In this document: positions 1 to 5,831 of the stretch, in pieces
Position numbering within the stretch: the first letter of the stretch is position 1
How the letters are laid out: every line of letters begins with the position of its first letter
Source: an uncultured Ruminococcus sp.
GTDB lineage: Bacteria; Bacillota; Clostridia; Oscillospirales; Ruminococcaceae
NCBI GenBank assembly: GCA_946537565.1
Contig: CAMNFW010000143.1
Location: 1-5,832, forward strand
DNA length: 5,832 nucleotides
Direction: 5' to 3'
The notes under the pieces: generated by a model
Told to the model about the DNA's origin: nothing
The model's database searches: none
What the model saw: the letters and a program-made list of their open reading frames with translations, nothing else
Made by a program: the position numbers and the translations under genes

Positions 1-1
1 C

Positions 2-376
2 GCTCAGCTCCGCAAAAATACCGATATGACCGTATTTCTCACCACCCATTACATGGAAGAGGCTGCGGAGGCTGACAAGATCATTATTATTAATAAGGGC
101 AGCATCATTGCAGAAGGTCTGCCTCATGAGCTGAAAGAAAAGTTTGCTTCGGATCATCTCCGGCTGTACTGCAATGATTCTCAGAAAAATACTATTATCC
201 CCAGACTTTCCGGCAGAGATTTCTCCGTTGAAAACTATGGCTTGAAGATCACTCTCAGCTCAACTAAAGATGCCCTTCCAATTCTCAGCATGATCGGTGA
301 CAATTACGAGAGCTTTGAAGTAATACAGGGTACTATGGACGATGTTTTTATTGAAGCTGCTAAGGAGAATAAATGA
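2..376 (+). CDS. ABC-2-type transporter ATP-binding protein, C-terminal part (5' end outside window)
   Basis: This is the C-terminal third or so of an ATPase subunit that would power an ABC-2 (DrrA/CcmA-like) exporter at the inner face of the membrane. The frame is open from base 2. The ATG at 26 lies inside the domain and is not the real start, because codons upstream of it continue the family pattern. The motif FLTTHYMEEAAEADKI carries the switch (H-loop) histidine at bases 47-49 and is followed by an IIINKG strand, as in ABC ATPases. Walker A, Walker B and the signature motif lie to the left of the window. The last ~70 residues, ending in a TMDDVFIEAAKE stretch, match the C-terminal extension typical of drug- or bacteriocin-exporter ATPases. 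The permease gene starts one base after the stop, so the two proteins very likely form one transporter. The substrate cannot be read from the sequence. Confidence 0.93.
   Translation, partial: AQLRKNTDMTVFLTTHYMEEAAEADKIIIINKGSIIAEGLPHELKEKFASDHLRLYCNDSQKNTIIPRLSGRDFSVENYGLKITLSSTKDALPILSMIGDNYESFEVIQGTMDDVFIEAAKENK
362..367 (+). promoter_or_regulatory. Ribosome-binding site of the ABC permease
   Basis: AAGGAG lies inside the last codons of the ATPase gene, 10 bases before the ATG at 378. It fixes the permease start at 378 rather than at the in-frame ATG at 342, which would overlap the ATPase by 35 bases and add 12 residues (MFLLKLLRRIND) that are only a shadow of the ATPase reading frame. 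The ATG at 373 overlaps the ATPase stop but is followed by a stop codon two codons later. Confidence 0.75.
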
Positions 377-377
377 T

Positions 378-1289
378 ATGACAAAATTTTATTATCTGAC
401 TAAAAGAAATATGCTGCTGTACTTCCGGGACAAAAGTGCGGTTTTCGCTTCGCTGCTTTCTATGCTGATCGTCATCGGTCTTATGCTGTTTTTCCTCGGT
501 GATATGAACATCAGAAACATTACCGATGGCTTATCTAAAATCCCCGGTCACGATACTTCAAGAGATCATGACAACGCAAAGCTCCTTCTCCTCTCATGGA
601 CAGCTGCCGGTATAATGCCGATAAACTCGCTTATGGTAACGCTTTCTGTCTTATCTTCAATTATCCGTGACAAAAATTCCGGACGCATAAATTCAATTTA
701 TACAGCTCCTGTCAGCCGTACAGTTATCACACTTTCATACATCTGTGCTGCCTGCATTTCCTCTATAATTATCTGCTCTGCAACTCTTGCAGTATCTGAA
801 ATTTATATCTGTGCAAAAGGTTTTTCAGGATATACATTTAACGAACATTTGCAGATCATTGGCATGATCTTAGTTAACTCCTTTACATATTCAGCGCTTA
901 TGTATATTTGCGCTTCTTTGATAAAAAGTGAAGGTGCTTGGAGTGCAGTCGGAACTGTTGTTGGTACACTCTCCGGCTTCTTCGGCGGAATATACCTCCC
1001 CATTGGTTCAATGTCAAAAGGTCTTGCTGATGTGATCTGCTGCTCGCCTGTTATTTATGGAACCTCCATGTTCAGAAAAGTTATGACGGATACTATTATA
1101 AGTAATACATTCTCCGACGCTCCTGAAAATGTTATCATGAGCTACAAAAATTCTATGGGCATTGAACTCGAAGCTTTCGGGAATAATATTTCACCTGCTG
1201 AATGTGTGATAATTGTCATCGGATTCGGTCTGCTGTTCACCGTCACAGGTGTCATACTTACAAGATATATGAAAAGGAGGGACAGATAA
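378..1289 (+). CDS. ABC-2-type transporter permease
   Basis: Membrane subunit of the exporter, 303 residues from the start at 378. The N-terminus (MTKFYYLTKRNMLLYFRDK) has the amphipathic start and the Arg-Asp pair usual before the first helix of ABC-2 permeases. Hydrophobic segments are visible at about residues 21-41, 70-95, 116-142, 158-181, 187-215 and 275-296, giving the six-helix plan of the family. There is a polar loop after helix 1 (42-68) and a longer one at 230-272. The RDKNSGRINSIYTAPVSR stretch (97-114) after helix 2 is the conserved cytoplasmic coupling region of the family. The C-terminus is basic (RYMKRRDR), as expected for a cytoplasmic end. Only one permease is seen, so it may act as a homodimer, or a partner may lie upstream. 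Family assignment is firm; the substrate (drug, peptide or lipid) is unknown. Confidence 0.92.
   Translation: MTKFYYLTKRNMLLYFRDKSAVFASLLSMLIVIGLMLFFLGDMNIRNITDGLSKIPGHDTSRDHDNAKLLLLSWTAAGIMPINSLMVTLSVLSSIIRDKNSGRINSIYTAPVSRTVITLSYICAACISSIIICSATLAVSEIYICAKGFSGYTFNEHLQIIGMILVNSFTYSALMYICASLIKSEGAWSAVGTVVGTLSGFFGGIYLPIGSMSKGLADVICCSPVIYGTSMFRKVMTDTIISNTFSDAPENVIMSYKNSMGIELEAFGNNISPAECVIIVIGFGLLFTVTGVILTRYMKRRDR
1276..1280 (+). promoter_or_regulatory. Ribosome-binding site of the LytTR gene
   Basis: GGAGG lies within the last codons of the permease, 11 bases before a GTG at 1292. No ATG in the correct frame is placed sensibly. The only upstream in-frame ATG, at 1202, would overlap the permease by 88 bases and has no matching site. 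The site therefore supports a GTG start for the LytTR protein. Confidence 0.65.
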
Positions 1290-1291
1290 TC

Positions 1292-1738
1292 GTGAGGATA
1301 ATTATCGAAAATCCCTCAGATGACTCCGAGGATGAGATCATAATCCGCTGCCGTGAGCTTGATGACGAGCTGTTGGCTCTTATCTATAAGCTCAAACAAG
1401 GCAGAAACCATATCACCGGCTACAGCAATAAAACTATGAAACAACTCTCTCCCCGTGATATCTATTACTTTGAATCTGTAGATAATAAGGTCTTTGCTTA
1501 TTGCGAGAATGAAGTTTTTGAGGTCAGGGAAAAGCTCTATGAGATAGAAAATAATTACTCCGGCAGCGATCTCCAGCGTATTTCAAAATCTGTTATCGTT
1601 AATATCTCATTGATAGAAAAAATCTCGCCTATGCTTGGCTCAAGACTGGAGGCTACTATGAAAAACGGCGAAAAAGTTATAATTTCAAGACAGTACGTCC
1701 CGGAGCTTAAAAAAAAGCTTGGAATTGCAGAGAGGTAA
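1292..1738 (+). CDS. LytTR-family DNA-binding response regulator without receiver domain
   Basis: A 148-residue transcription regulator whose C-terminal two thirds (about residues 45-145) form a LytTR DNA-binding domain. Typical LytTR landmarks are present in order: the strand DIYYFESVDNKVFAYC (56-71), the helix REKLYEIE (79-86), the QRISKSVIVN strand (95-104), then the IEKISPML and ISRQYVPELKKKL motifs (108-115, 131-143). The first ~44 residues form a short alpha/beta segment (RIIIENPSDDSEDE) seen in stand-alone LytTR proteins. There is no phospho-acceptor receiver domain, so it is unlikely to be switched by a histidine kinase. The gene begins with GTG two bases after the permease stop and is followed after six bases by a DUF3021-type membrane protein. 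Known LytTR regulatory systems pair such a protein with a membrane inhibitor, and this layout suggests the same. Its targets probably include this exporter operon, but the operon promoter lies outside the window. Confidence 0.9.
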   Translation: MRIIIENPSDDSEDEIIIRCRELDDELLALIYKLKQGRNHITGYSNKTMKQLSPRDIYYFESVDNKVFAYCENEVFEVREKLYEIENNYSGSDLQRISKSVIVNISLIEKISPMLGSRLEATMKNGEKVIISRQYVPELKKKLGIAER

Positions 1739-1744
1739 ACAAGT

Positions 1745-2161
1745 ATGAAAAAATTTACTGAAATCATAAAATATTTTACATCTATCACCACCGGAATCGT
1801 TCTGGTTTTTATTGTAATTATCCTTATTCAGGGGGATAAATCGTTTCCCACAAAATTCTTGTTTGAAATTCCCTGCGCTTCCCTGGCAACTTCTCTGTTA
1901 ACTATACTCCTTGCTCCTGATGAAACCAGTCAGCCTAAGCCATTTTTTTTAAGAGTTACTCTCCATTATATCGCCTTATGCGTGCTTATGACAGTGCTGG
2001 GAGTCAGCTTCGGCTGGGTAAAACTTGATGCCAGCGGTATCCTTACTATGATCCTCTCTACTGCTGGGGTCTATGTTTTCACCTATGCAGTATCTTACTT
2101 CTCATCAATGCGTGATGCTGAAGAGATCAATTCTGCTCTCAACAGAAAGAATAAAAAATAA
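1745..2161 (+). CDS. DUF3021-type four-helix membrane protein, likely partner of the LytTR regulator
   Basis: A 138-residue integral membrane protein with four hydrophobic segments at about residues 12-29, 37-57, 70-90 and 98-119, a short basic N-terminus (MKKF) and a charged cytoplasmic-looking tail (RDAEEINSALNRKNKK). Size, helix layout and position directly after a LytTR gene fit the DUF3021 family, whose members repeatedly sit beside LytTR regulators in Firmicutes. In the described LytTR regulatory systems of streptococci, the membrane partner holds the regulator inactive; the same role is inferred here. The start at ATG 1745 has AGAGG at 1731-1735, inside the end of the LytTR gene, nine bases upstream. 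It is the last gene of the operon, followed within a few bases by a terminator hairpin. No enzymatic motif is visible. Confidence 0.82.
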   Translation: MKKFTEIIKYFTSITTGIVLVFIVIILIQGDKSFPTKFLFEIPCASLATSLLTILLAPDETSQPKPFFLRVTLHYIALCVLMTVLGVSFGWVKLDASGILTMILSTAGVYVFTYAVSYFSSMRDAEEINSALNRKNKK

Positions 2162-2166
2162 TCTTC

Positions 2167-2208
2167 TCAACCTTCGGTTTAGTCTGTAAATCGAAGGTTG
2201 ATTTAATT
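2167..2208 (+). terminator. Rho-independent terminator of the ABC/LytTR operon
   Basis: TCAACCTTCG (2167-2176) pairs perfectly with CGAAGGTTGA (2192-2201). A G-U pair and three A-T pairs continue the stem inward (2177-2180 with 2188-2191), leaving a 7-nt loop. A short, interrupted T-rich stretch (TTTAATT, 2202-2208) follows. The hairpin starts six bases after the DUF3021 stop codon. The weak T tract means termination may be incomplete. Confidence 0.8.
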
Positions 2209-2222
2209 AGAAAAACAATCGC

Positions 2223-2251
2223 TTGTATTCTACCTTGTGTTGTGCTATAAT
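2223..2251 (+). promoter_or_regulatory. Sigma-A-type promoter with extended -10, upstream of the regulator gene
   Basis: TTGTAT (2223-2228) and a perfect TATAAT (2246-2251) are separated by 17 bases, and TGC directly before the -10 box makes it an extended -10. Transcription would begin near 2258, giving a leader of about 113 nt before the ATG at 2371. It lies just after the terminator of the upstream operon, so it begins a new transcription unit. It is the only convincing promoter in the window and could serve both the regulator and the glucanase genes. Confidence 0.82.
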
Positions 2252-2295
2252 TAAAAATGAAGAAATACAGTTGAGAATTCGGAACTCATACTGCC

Positions 2296-2305
2296 GCTTG
2301 CAAGC
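2296..2305. repeat. 10-bp perfect palindrome in the leader of the regulator gene
   Basis: GCTTGCAAGC is fully self-complementary with no spacer, so as DNA it could be a site for a dimeric repressor. It lies about 40 bases downstream of the predicted transcription start, where a bound protein could act as a roadblock. A perfect 10-bp palindrome can also arise by chance in a region of this length, and no second copy is apparent in the window. Confidence 0.35.
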
Positions 2306-2322
2306 TCGTTTACTTCACCATT

Positions 2323-2362
2323 ATCATGTCGCTGCTGCCGCTCCTGACATGATGCTCCGGAG
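2323..2362 (+). promoter_or_regulatory. Leader hairpin next to the regulator's ribosome-binding site
   Basis: ATCATGTC (2323-2330) pairs perfectly with GACATGAT (2346-2353) around a 15-nt loop. The stem ends five bases before the GGAG (2359-2362) that precedes the ATG at 2371 by eight bases. The GGAG itself sits in the palindrome CTCCGGAG (2355-2362), and the loop contains CTCCT (2341-2345), which is also complementary to it. The pairing is seen directly; a role in translation control is inference. Confidence 0.5.
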
Positions 2363-2370
2363 ATTTTATT

Positions 2371-3267
2371 ATGGATAAGAAAAATATTTTTCGCAAAAAC
2401 CTCGTTGAACGGCGCAGAAAACTCGGACTTACTCAGGAACAGCTGGCTCAGCGTATGAATGTTTCACCGCAGGCTGTGTCGAAATGGGAAAACTCCAGCT
2501 ATCCTGATGCTGAGCTTCTGCCGCTGCTGGCTAAGTCCCTCAACACTTCGCTGGACTCACTGTTCGGTATTCGTGCTGATAATGAAAATCTGGATCTGCC
2601 CCAGCTCATTCATGATGCCATTCAGAATGCTACTCTGCAAAATCGTCCGCAGCTTGTCATGGAGCTGTTCTATGCCATTATGCGTGCCTACGACCTGACT
2701 TATAAAAATACCGCCAAACTTCGCACAGATTATGACCGTGAAACCTTCGCTGGCATTAAAACAGACTGTGAACAGGCTCTTATGCGCCTTACAAAAGATC
2801 TGCGTTACTTCTTTTATATCGAAGCTCCGGAAGATGGGCTTAATCACTATTTCACAAATACCAAAAATATGGCACGGCTGCTCAGAACCCTTGCCGATGA
2901 AGATGCTATCCGTATCGTCAGCTACCTCGGCAGCGGCAGACGCAATAAAATGCACTCCCCTTCCGTTATATCCGGCAGACTCAATATTCCTATTGAAAAA
3001 GTTCAGCACATCATTGACAGGCTCGATCGCTTCGGTCTTGTCTGGAGAGTCTGCGTTGACCTCGAAGAAGGCGAAACTATCATGTACGGCTATACCCATA
3101 ATCAAGCCATTGCTATGATCCTTACCCTGGCTCAGTCCATCAGCAACTATTTTCAATTCTGGGACCCGGTACATGATGAGTATTCCCTCGGCATTTTCAA
3201 AGACGAAACCGGTCATAATAAAAATACTATCCCCCAGGTATCCTGGTGGGGAGAAGACGAAACATGA
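2371..3267 (+). CDS. Xre-family regulator with a probable second, winged-helix DNA-binding domain
   Basis: A 298-residue cytoplasmic transcription factor. Residues 8-66 form a classic Xre/Cro helix-turn-helix: RRRKLGLTQEQLAQRMNVS, then PQAVSKWENSSYPD with the recognition helix, then LLPLLAKSLNTSLDSLFG. A mainly helical middle region (75-165) contains no motif I can name. Residues ~168-243 look like a winged helix of the ArsR/MarR type: a LLRTLADEDAIRIVSYL helix, SPSVISGRLNIPIEKVQHIIDRLDRFGLV as helix-turn-helix and connector, then the wing strands WRVCVDLEEGETIMYGY. The C-terminal tail ends in VSWWGEDET. The start at 2371 has GGAG eight bases upstream, and the HTH begins immediately, as is normal. 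The gene follows its own promoter and precedes the dockerin glucanase on the same strand with no clear promoter between. Control of that glucanase, of itself, or of an unlinked target is possible; none is shown. Confidence 0.85.
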   Translation: MDKKNIFRKNLVERRRKLGLTQEQLAQRMNVSPQAVSKWENSSYPDAELLPLLAKSLNTSLDSLFGIRADNENLDLPQLIHDAIQNATLQNRPQLVMELFYAIMRAYDLTYKNTAKLRTDYDRETFAGIKTDCEQALMRLTKDLRYFFYIEAPEDGLNHYFTNTKNMARLLRTLADEDAIRIVSYLGSGRRNKMHSPSVISGRLNIPIEKVQHIIDRLDRFGLVWRVCVDLEEGETIMYGYTHNQAIAMILTLAQSISNYFQFWDPVHDEYSLGIFKDETGHNKNTIPQVSWWGEDET

Positions 3268-3283
3268 CTGCCACGTCTATCAG

Positions 3284-3348
3284 ATGAGAACCATGAGAGG
3301 ATTAGGTTTTGCAGTTCCCTCTGTTCAGAACTGCAAAGGGGTTCTCAT
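3284..3348 (+). repeat. Nested inverted repeat between the regulator and GH44 genes
   Basis: Two stems are nested. The outer stem pairs ATGAGAACC (3284-3292) with GGTTCTCAT (3340-3348). The inner stem pairs TTTGCAGTTC (3308-3317) with GAACTGCAAA (3328-3337) around a 10-nt loop. The left side has 14 unpaired bases between the stems and the right side only two. All 19 pairs are Watson-Crick. No T tract follows, so it does not look like a terminator. As RNA it would form a stable 5' structure about 35 bases before the start codon of the glucanase. It may protect or process the mRNA, attenuate transcription, or bind a regulator. The structure is seen directly; its function is not. Confidence 0.6.
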
Positions 3349-3384
3349 ACAAATAATGAATTATTTTATAGGAGGATTTTTAAA

Positions 3385-5661
3385 ATGAAGAAAATTATCG
3401 CCGCTTTTACGGCAGTTATCATGACCGGCGCTTTCTGCGCTCCTGCTGTTACTTCAAACGCTGCCGGCAGCTATGACATGACCGTTACAGTAGATATGTC
3501 CGCTGAGGGAAAAGCCATAAGCCCTTACATCTACGGAATCAATCAGTATGGTCATCAGGACGACTATAAAAAAGTTTCCATTAACGCTGTACGTCAGGGC
3601 GGAAATCGCATGACTTCCTACAACTGGGAGACCAACGCTTCCAATGCCGGTTCAGACTGGAAATTCAGCTCCGATAACAACCTCTCTAACTCCGACAGAC
3701 CTGCTGACTGCGCTCAGGTTCTTTCCGCAGAGGGTCAGAAATATGGCTTTGACTATAAACTGACTACCCTTCAGCTGGCTGGATATGTCGCTGCTGATAT
3801 GAACGGTACAGTTACCGAGGAAGAGTCTGCACCTTCTGCTCGCTGGAATAAAGTTGAACTGGTCAAAAATGCGCCCTTCGATGAAACCCCTGATCTCGAT
3901 GACGGTACAGTTTACATGGACGAGTATGTCAATTATATCATCAATACCCTCGGCGATTCTAAGTCAGCTACCGGTATCCAGGGCTACAGCCTTGACAATG
4001 AACCTGCTCTCTGGGCTAATACCCACTCACGCCTGCACCCCCAGCCGGTAACTATCGCTGAACTCGCTGACAAGTCAATCACTATGGCTGCTGCTGTTAA
4101 AAAACTTGACCCAAATGCTGAGATCTTCGGTCCTTCTCTTTATGGTTATACCGCTTATGACCACCTCGCTGATGATGATAATTCTAATGAATGGGAGGAA
4201 ATCAAATCAGCTAATAACTATCACTGGTACCTTGACTGCTATCTCGACCAGATGAAAAAAGCCAGCGATGAGGCTGGTGTAAGACTTCTCGATGTTCTGG
4301 ATATTCACTATTACTCAGAATCTTCAAGAGTTGGCGCTGAGGACAGAGTTCAGTCCGTCCGCACTCTTTATGAGAAAGGCTTTGTCGAAAACAGCTGGAT
4401 CGGTCAGTGGTGTCAGGAAAATGTTCCGATACTTCCTACTATAAAAGCTTCTATTGACAAATATTATCCCGGCACTAAGCTTGGTATCACCGAATACAAC
4501 TACGGCGGCGCTGATGATGCTTCCGGCGTTGTCGCTCAGGCTGAGGCTCTTGGCTGCTATGCAGATCAGGAAGTTTATTTCGCTACTGTCTGGAACGGCA
4601 GCGGCTTTATCCTCTCCGGTATCAATCTTTACACCAACTACGACGGCAAGGGCGGCTGCTTCGGCGATACCCTTATCCCGGCTTCTACAGAAGATGTTTC
4701 TAAGGCAAGCGCTTATGCAGCCGTAAATAAGGACGATGATTCTACTGTTACTGTTATGCTCACCAATAAGGACTTCAACAATTCAGAGAACGCTTCTATC
4801 ATTCTTAACGGCGCTTCCAAAGATTACAAATCCGCAGCTGTTTACGCTGTATATGGTGACAACTCCGATATCCGCCTGATAGATGTCGTTGATGTGGAAG
4901 GCGGCAAGGTAAATGTTGAGCTTCCTGCTCTCTCCGCTGCAATGATCGTTATTACCGAGGATAAGGCTGATATAACTGTTCCTGTTGAATCTGAAATAAA
5001 GACCGAGGTTTTCGATGATCCTATGTCAATGGTTAACGATAACGGTTTTGTTGAGATCCCGATCACCGATGCTGAACACCTTAAAAAGATCGTTATCACT
5101 GGTGATGTTTCTTCAAGCGCAGGTTCAGGCTGGGGAAACGCTGGCTGTGCAGTATGTATCAATGCTGTTGACGATGCCGGTACAGCTTTCTGGACTTCAA
5201 AGGGTTACAGTCTCTCTCTCGGCAGCGGTTCAACTGCTACTGTTGATTTTGACGGAACTTTGAAGAATAAAGATGATGAGGTAAATGCCGTTGTCGCCGA
5301 CGGAAAAGTTGAACTCCAGAAATGGTGGGACGCTTCCGAAAAACAGGAACAGGATATTCCGGACGAGATCACCGTTAAGTATACTAAGGTCGAGGTATTC
5401 TATGAATATCCGGCAGAACAGTCAACTGATATACTTTACGGCGATGCAAACCTTGATAATAAAGTGACCGTTGCTGATGCTGTTGCTATTCTCCAGCATA
5501 TCGCTCTCAACGATAAATATGGTCTTAAAGGTCAAGCTCTCACCAATGCTGACTGCTTTAACCCCGGCGATGGAATCACCGCTAAGGACGCTCTGTCTGT
5601 TCAGAAGTATGATGCCAAAGTATTGCTTGCTCTTCCTGAAACCATTGATGCAGCTGAATAA
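3385..5661 (+). CDS. Secreted GH44 endoglucanase/xyloglucanase with carbohydrate-binding module and dockerin (cellulosomal)
   Basis: A 758-residue extracellular enzyme predicted to cut beta-1,4-glucan backbones (cellulose, xyloglucan or mixed glucans) with retention of configuration. Residues 1-27 are a signal peptide with cleavage near SNA-AGS. Residues ~31-525 match GH44 in length and content, with a TIM-like barrel plus a beta-rich subdomain. The SLDNEPALW motif holds the expected acid/base Glu206, and GITEYNYGG holds the nucleophile Glu370. Residues ~538-674 resemble beta-sandwich binding modules of ruminococcal cellulosomal enzymes, with Trp583, Trp603, Trp647 and Trp648 as candidate sugar contacts. 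Residues ~683-750 are a dockerin: loop 1 has Asp687, Asn689, Asp691 and Asp698, and loop 2 is NPGDGITAKDA. The dockerin should anchor the enzyme to a scaffoldin cohesin. AGGAGG (3370-3375) lies nine bases before the ATG. The closest known relatives I recall are R. flavefaciens Cel44A/EndB-type proteins. Confidence 0.95.
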   Translation: MKKIIAAFTAVIMTGAFCAPAVTSNAAGSYDMTVTVDMSAEGKAISPYIYGINQYGHQDDYKKVSINAVRQGGNRMTSYNWETNASNAGSDWKFSSDNNLSNSDRPADCAQVLSAEGQKYGFDYKLTTLQLAGYVAADMNGTVTEEESAPSARWNKVELVKNAPFDETPDLDDGTVYMDEYVNYIINTLGDSKSATGIQGYSLDNEPALWANTHSRLHPQPVTIAELADKSITMAAAVKKLDPNAEIFGPSLYGYTAYDHLADDDNSNEWEEIKSANNYHWYLDCYLDQMKKASDEAGVRLLDVLDIHYYSESSRVGAEDRVQSVRTLYEKGFVENSWIGQWCQENVPILPTIKASIDKYYPGTKLGITEYNYGGADDASGVVAQAEALGCYADQEVYFATVWNGSGFILSGINLYTNYDGKGGCFGDTLIPASTEDVSKASAYAAVNKDDDSTVTVMLTNKDFNNSENASIILNGASKDYKSAAVYAVYGDNSDIRLIDVVDVEGGKVNVELPALSAAMIVITEDKADITVPVESEIKTEVFDDPMSMVNDNGFVEIPITDAEHLKKIVITGDVSSSAGSGWGNAGCAVCINAVDDAGTAFWTSKGYSLSLGSGSTATVDFDGTLKNKDDEVNAVVADGKVELQKWWDASEKQEQDIPDEITVKYTKVEVFYEYPAEQSTDILYGDANLDNKVTVADAVAILQHIALNDKYGLKGQALTNADCFNPGDGITAKDALSVQKYDAKVLLALPETIDAAE

Positions 5662-5669
5662 TTTATAGC

Positions 5670-5708
5670 AAAAAGCCGGCAGGTCGAAAGACTTTGCCGG
5701 CTTTTTTT
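5670..5708. terminator. Strong Rho-independent terminator after the GH44 gene, probably bidirectional
   Basis: GCCGGCA (5675-5681) pairs with TGCCGGC (5695-5701). Inside this, GTC-GAAA-GAC (5683-5692) forms a second short stem capped by a GNRA tetraloop. Seven T follow on the plus strand (5702-5708), and an A5 run (5670-5674) on the other side gives a T run for transcripts from the minus strand. It sits nine bases after the GH44 stop and three bases beyond the end of a converging minus-strand reading frame, so it likely serves both. Confidence 0.93.
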
Positions 5709-5711
5709 CTA

Positions 5712-5831
5712 TTACAATTTTTTCAGATTAGCTGTTATTGTATCCGCACTTATCTCAAAGCGCTTTTTTGTATCAGTCTCAACTGATAATATGCCGTTTC
5801 TCCAGCAGTCAAAGTCCACATCGTCAAATTC
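5712..5831 (-). CDS. 3' end of an unidentified minus-strand gene (start outside window)
   Basis: On the minus strand, a frame is open from the window edge for 39 codons and closes with TAA (plus-strand TTA at 5712-5714), three bases before the shared terminator. The peptide begins EFDDVDFDCWRNGILSVE and ends TANLKKL. It is acidic at first and basic at the end, soluble in character, with alternating hydrophobic residues that suggest strands followed by a short helix. I recognise no family. The frame's end right at a bidirectional terminator is the main reason to accept it as a real, convergently transcribed gene; 39 open codons alone would be weak evidence. Confidence 0.6.
   Translation of the reverse strand, partial: EFDDVDFDCWRNGILSVETDTKKRFEISADTITANLKKL

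Noticed and set aside
342..377. Upstream ATG at 342 as the permease start
   Set aside because: It would overlap the ATPase gene by 35 bases and add residues unlike the family N-terminus. AAGGAG at 362-367 points to the ATG at 378.
1202..1291. ATG at 1202 as the LytTR start
   Set aside because: It lies deep in the permease gene. The added 30 residues are Cys/His/Arg-rich shadow sequence, and GGAGG at 1276-1280 fits the GTG at 1292.
2557..3216. 219-codon open frame on the minus strand, antisense to the regulator gene
   Set aside because: The sense frame has a clear Xre helix-turn-helix, promoter and ribosome-binding site. The antisense peptide has no recognisable motif and no ribosome-binding site, and is best explained as a mirror of sense codon bias.
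3352..3365. AATAAT/ATTATT inverted repeat just before the GH44 ribosome-binding site
   Set aside because: It is pure A-T with a 2-nt gap in an AT-rich stretch. It is too weak to form a stable hairpin and is likely chance.
3342..3370. Possible promoter (TTCTCA with TTTATA) directly before the GH44 gene
   Set aside because: The -35 match is poor, and the -10 would overlap the ribosome-binding site, leaving no room for a leader.
3385..3441. Lipoprotein signal around Cys18 of the GH44 protein
   Set aside because: The residue before the cysteine is Phe, which does not fit a lipobox, and a normal signal peptidase I site follows near residue 26.
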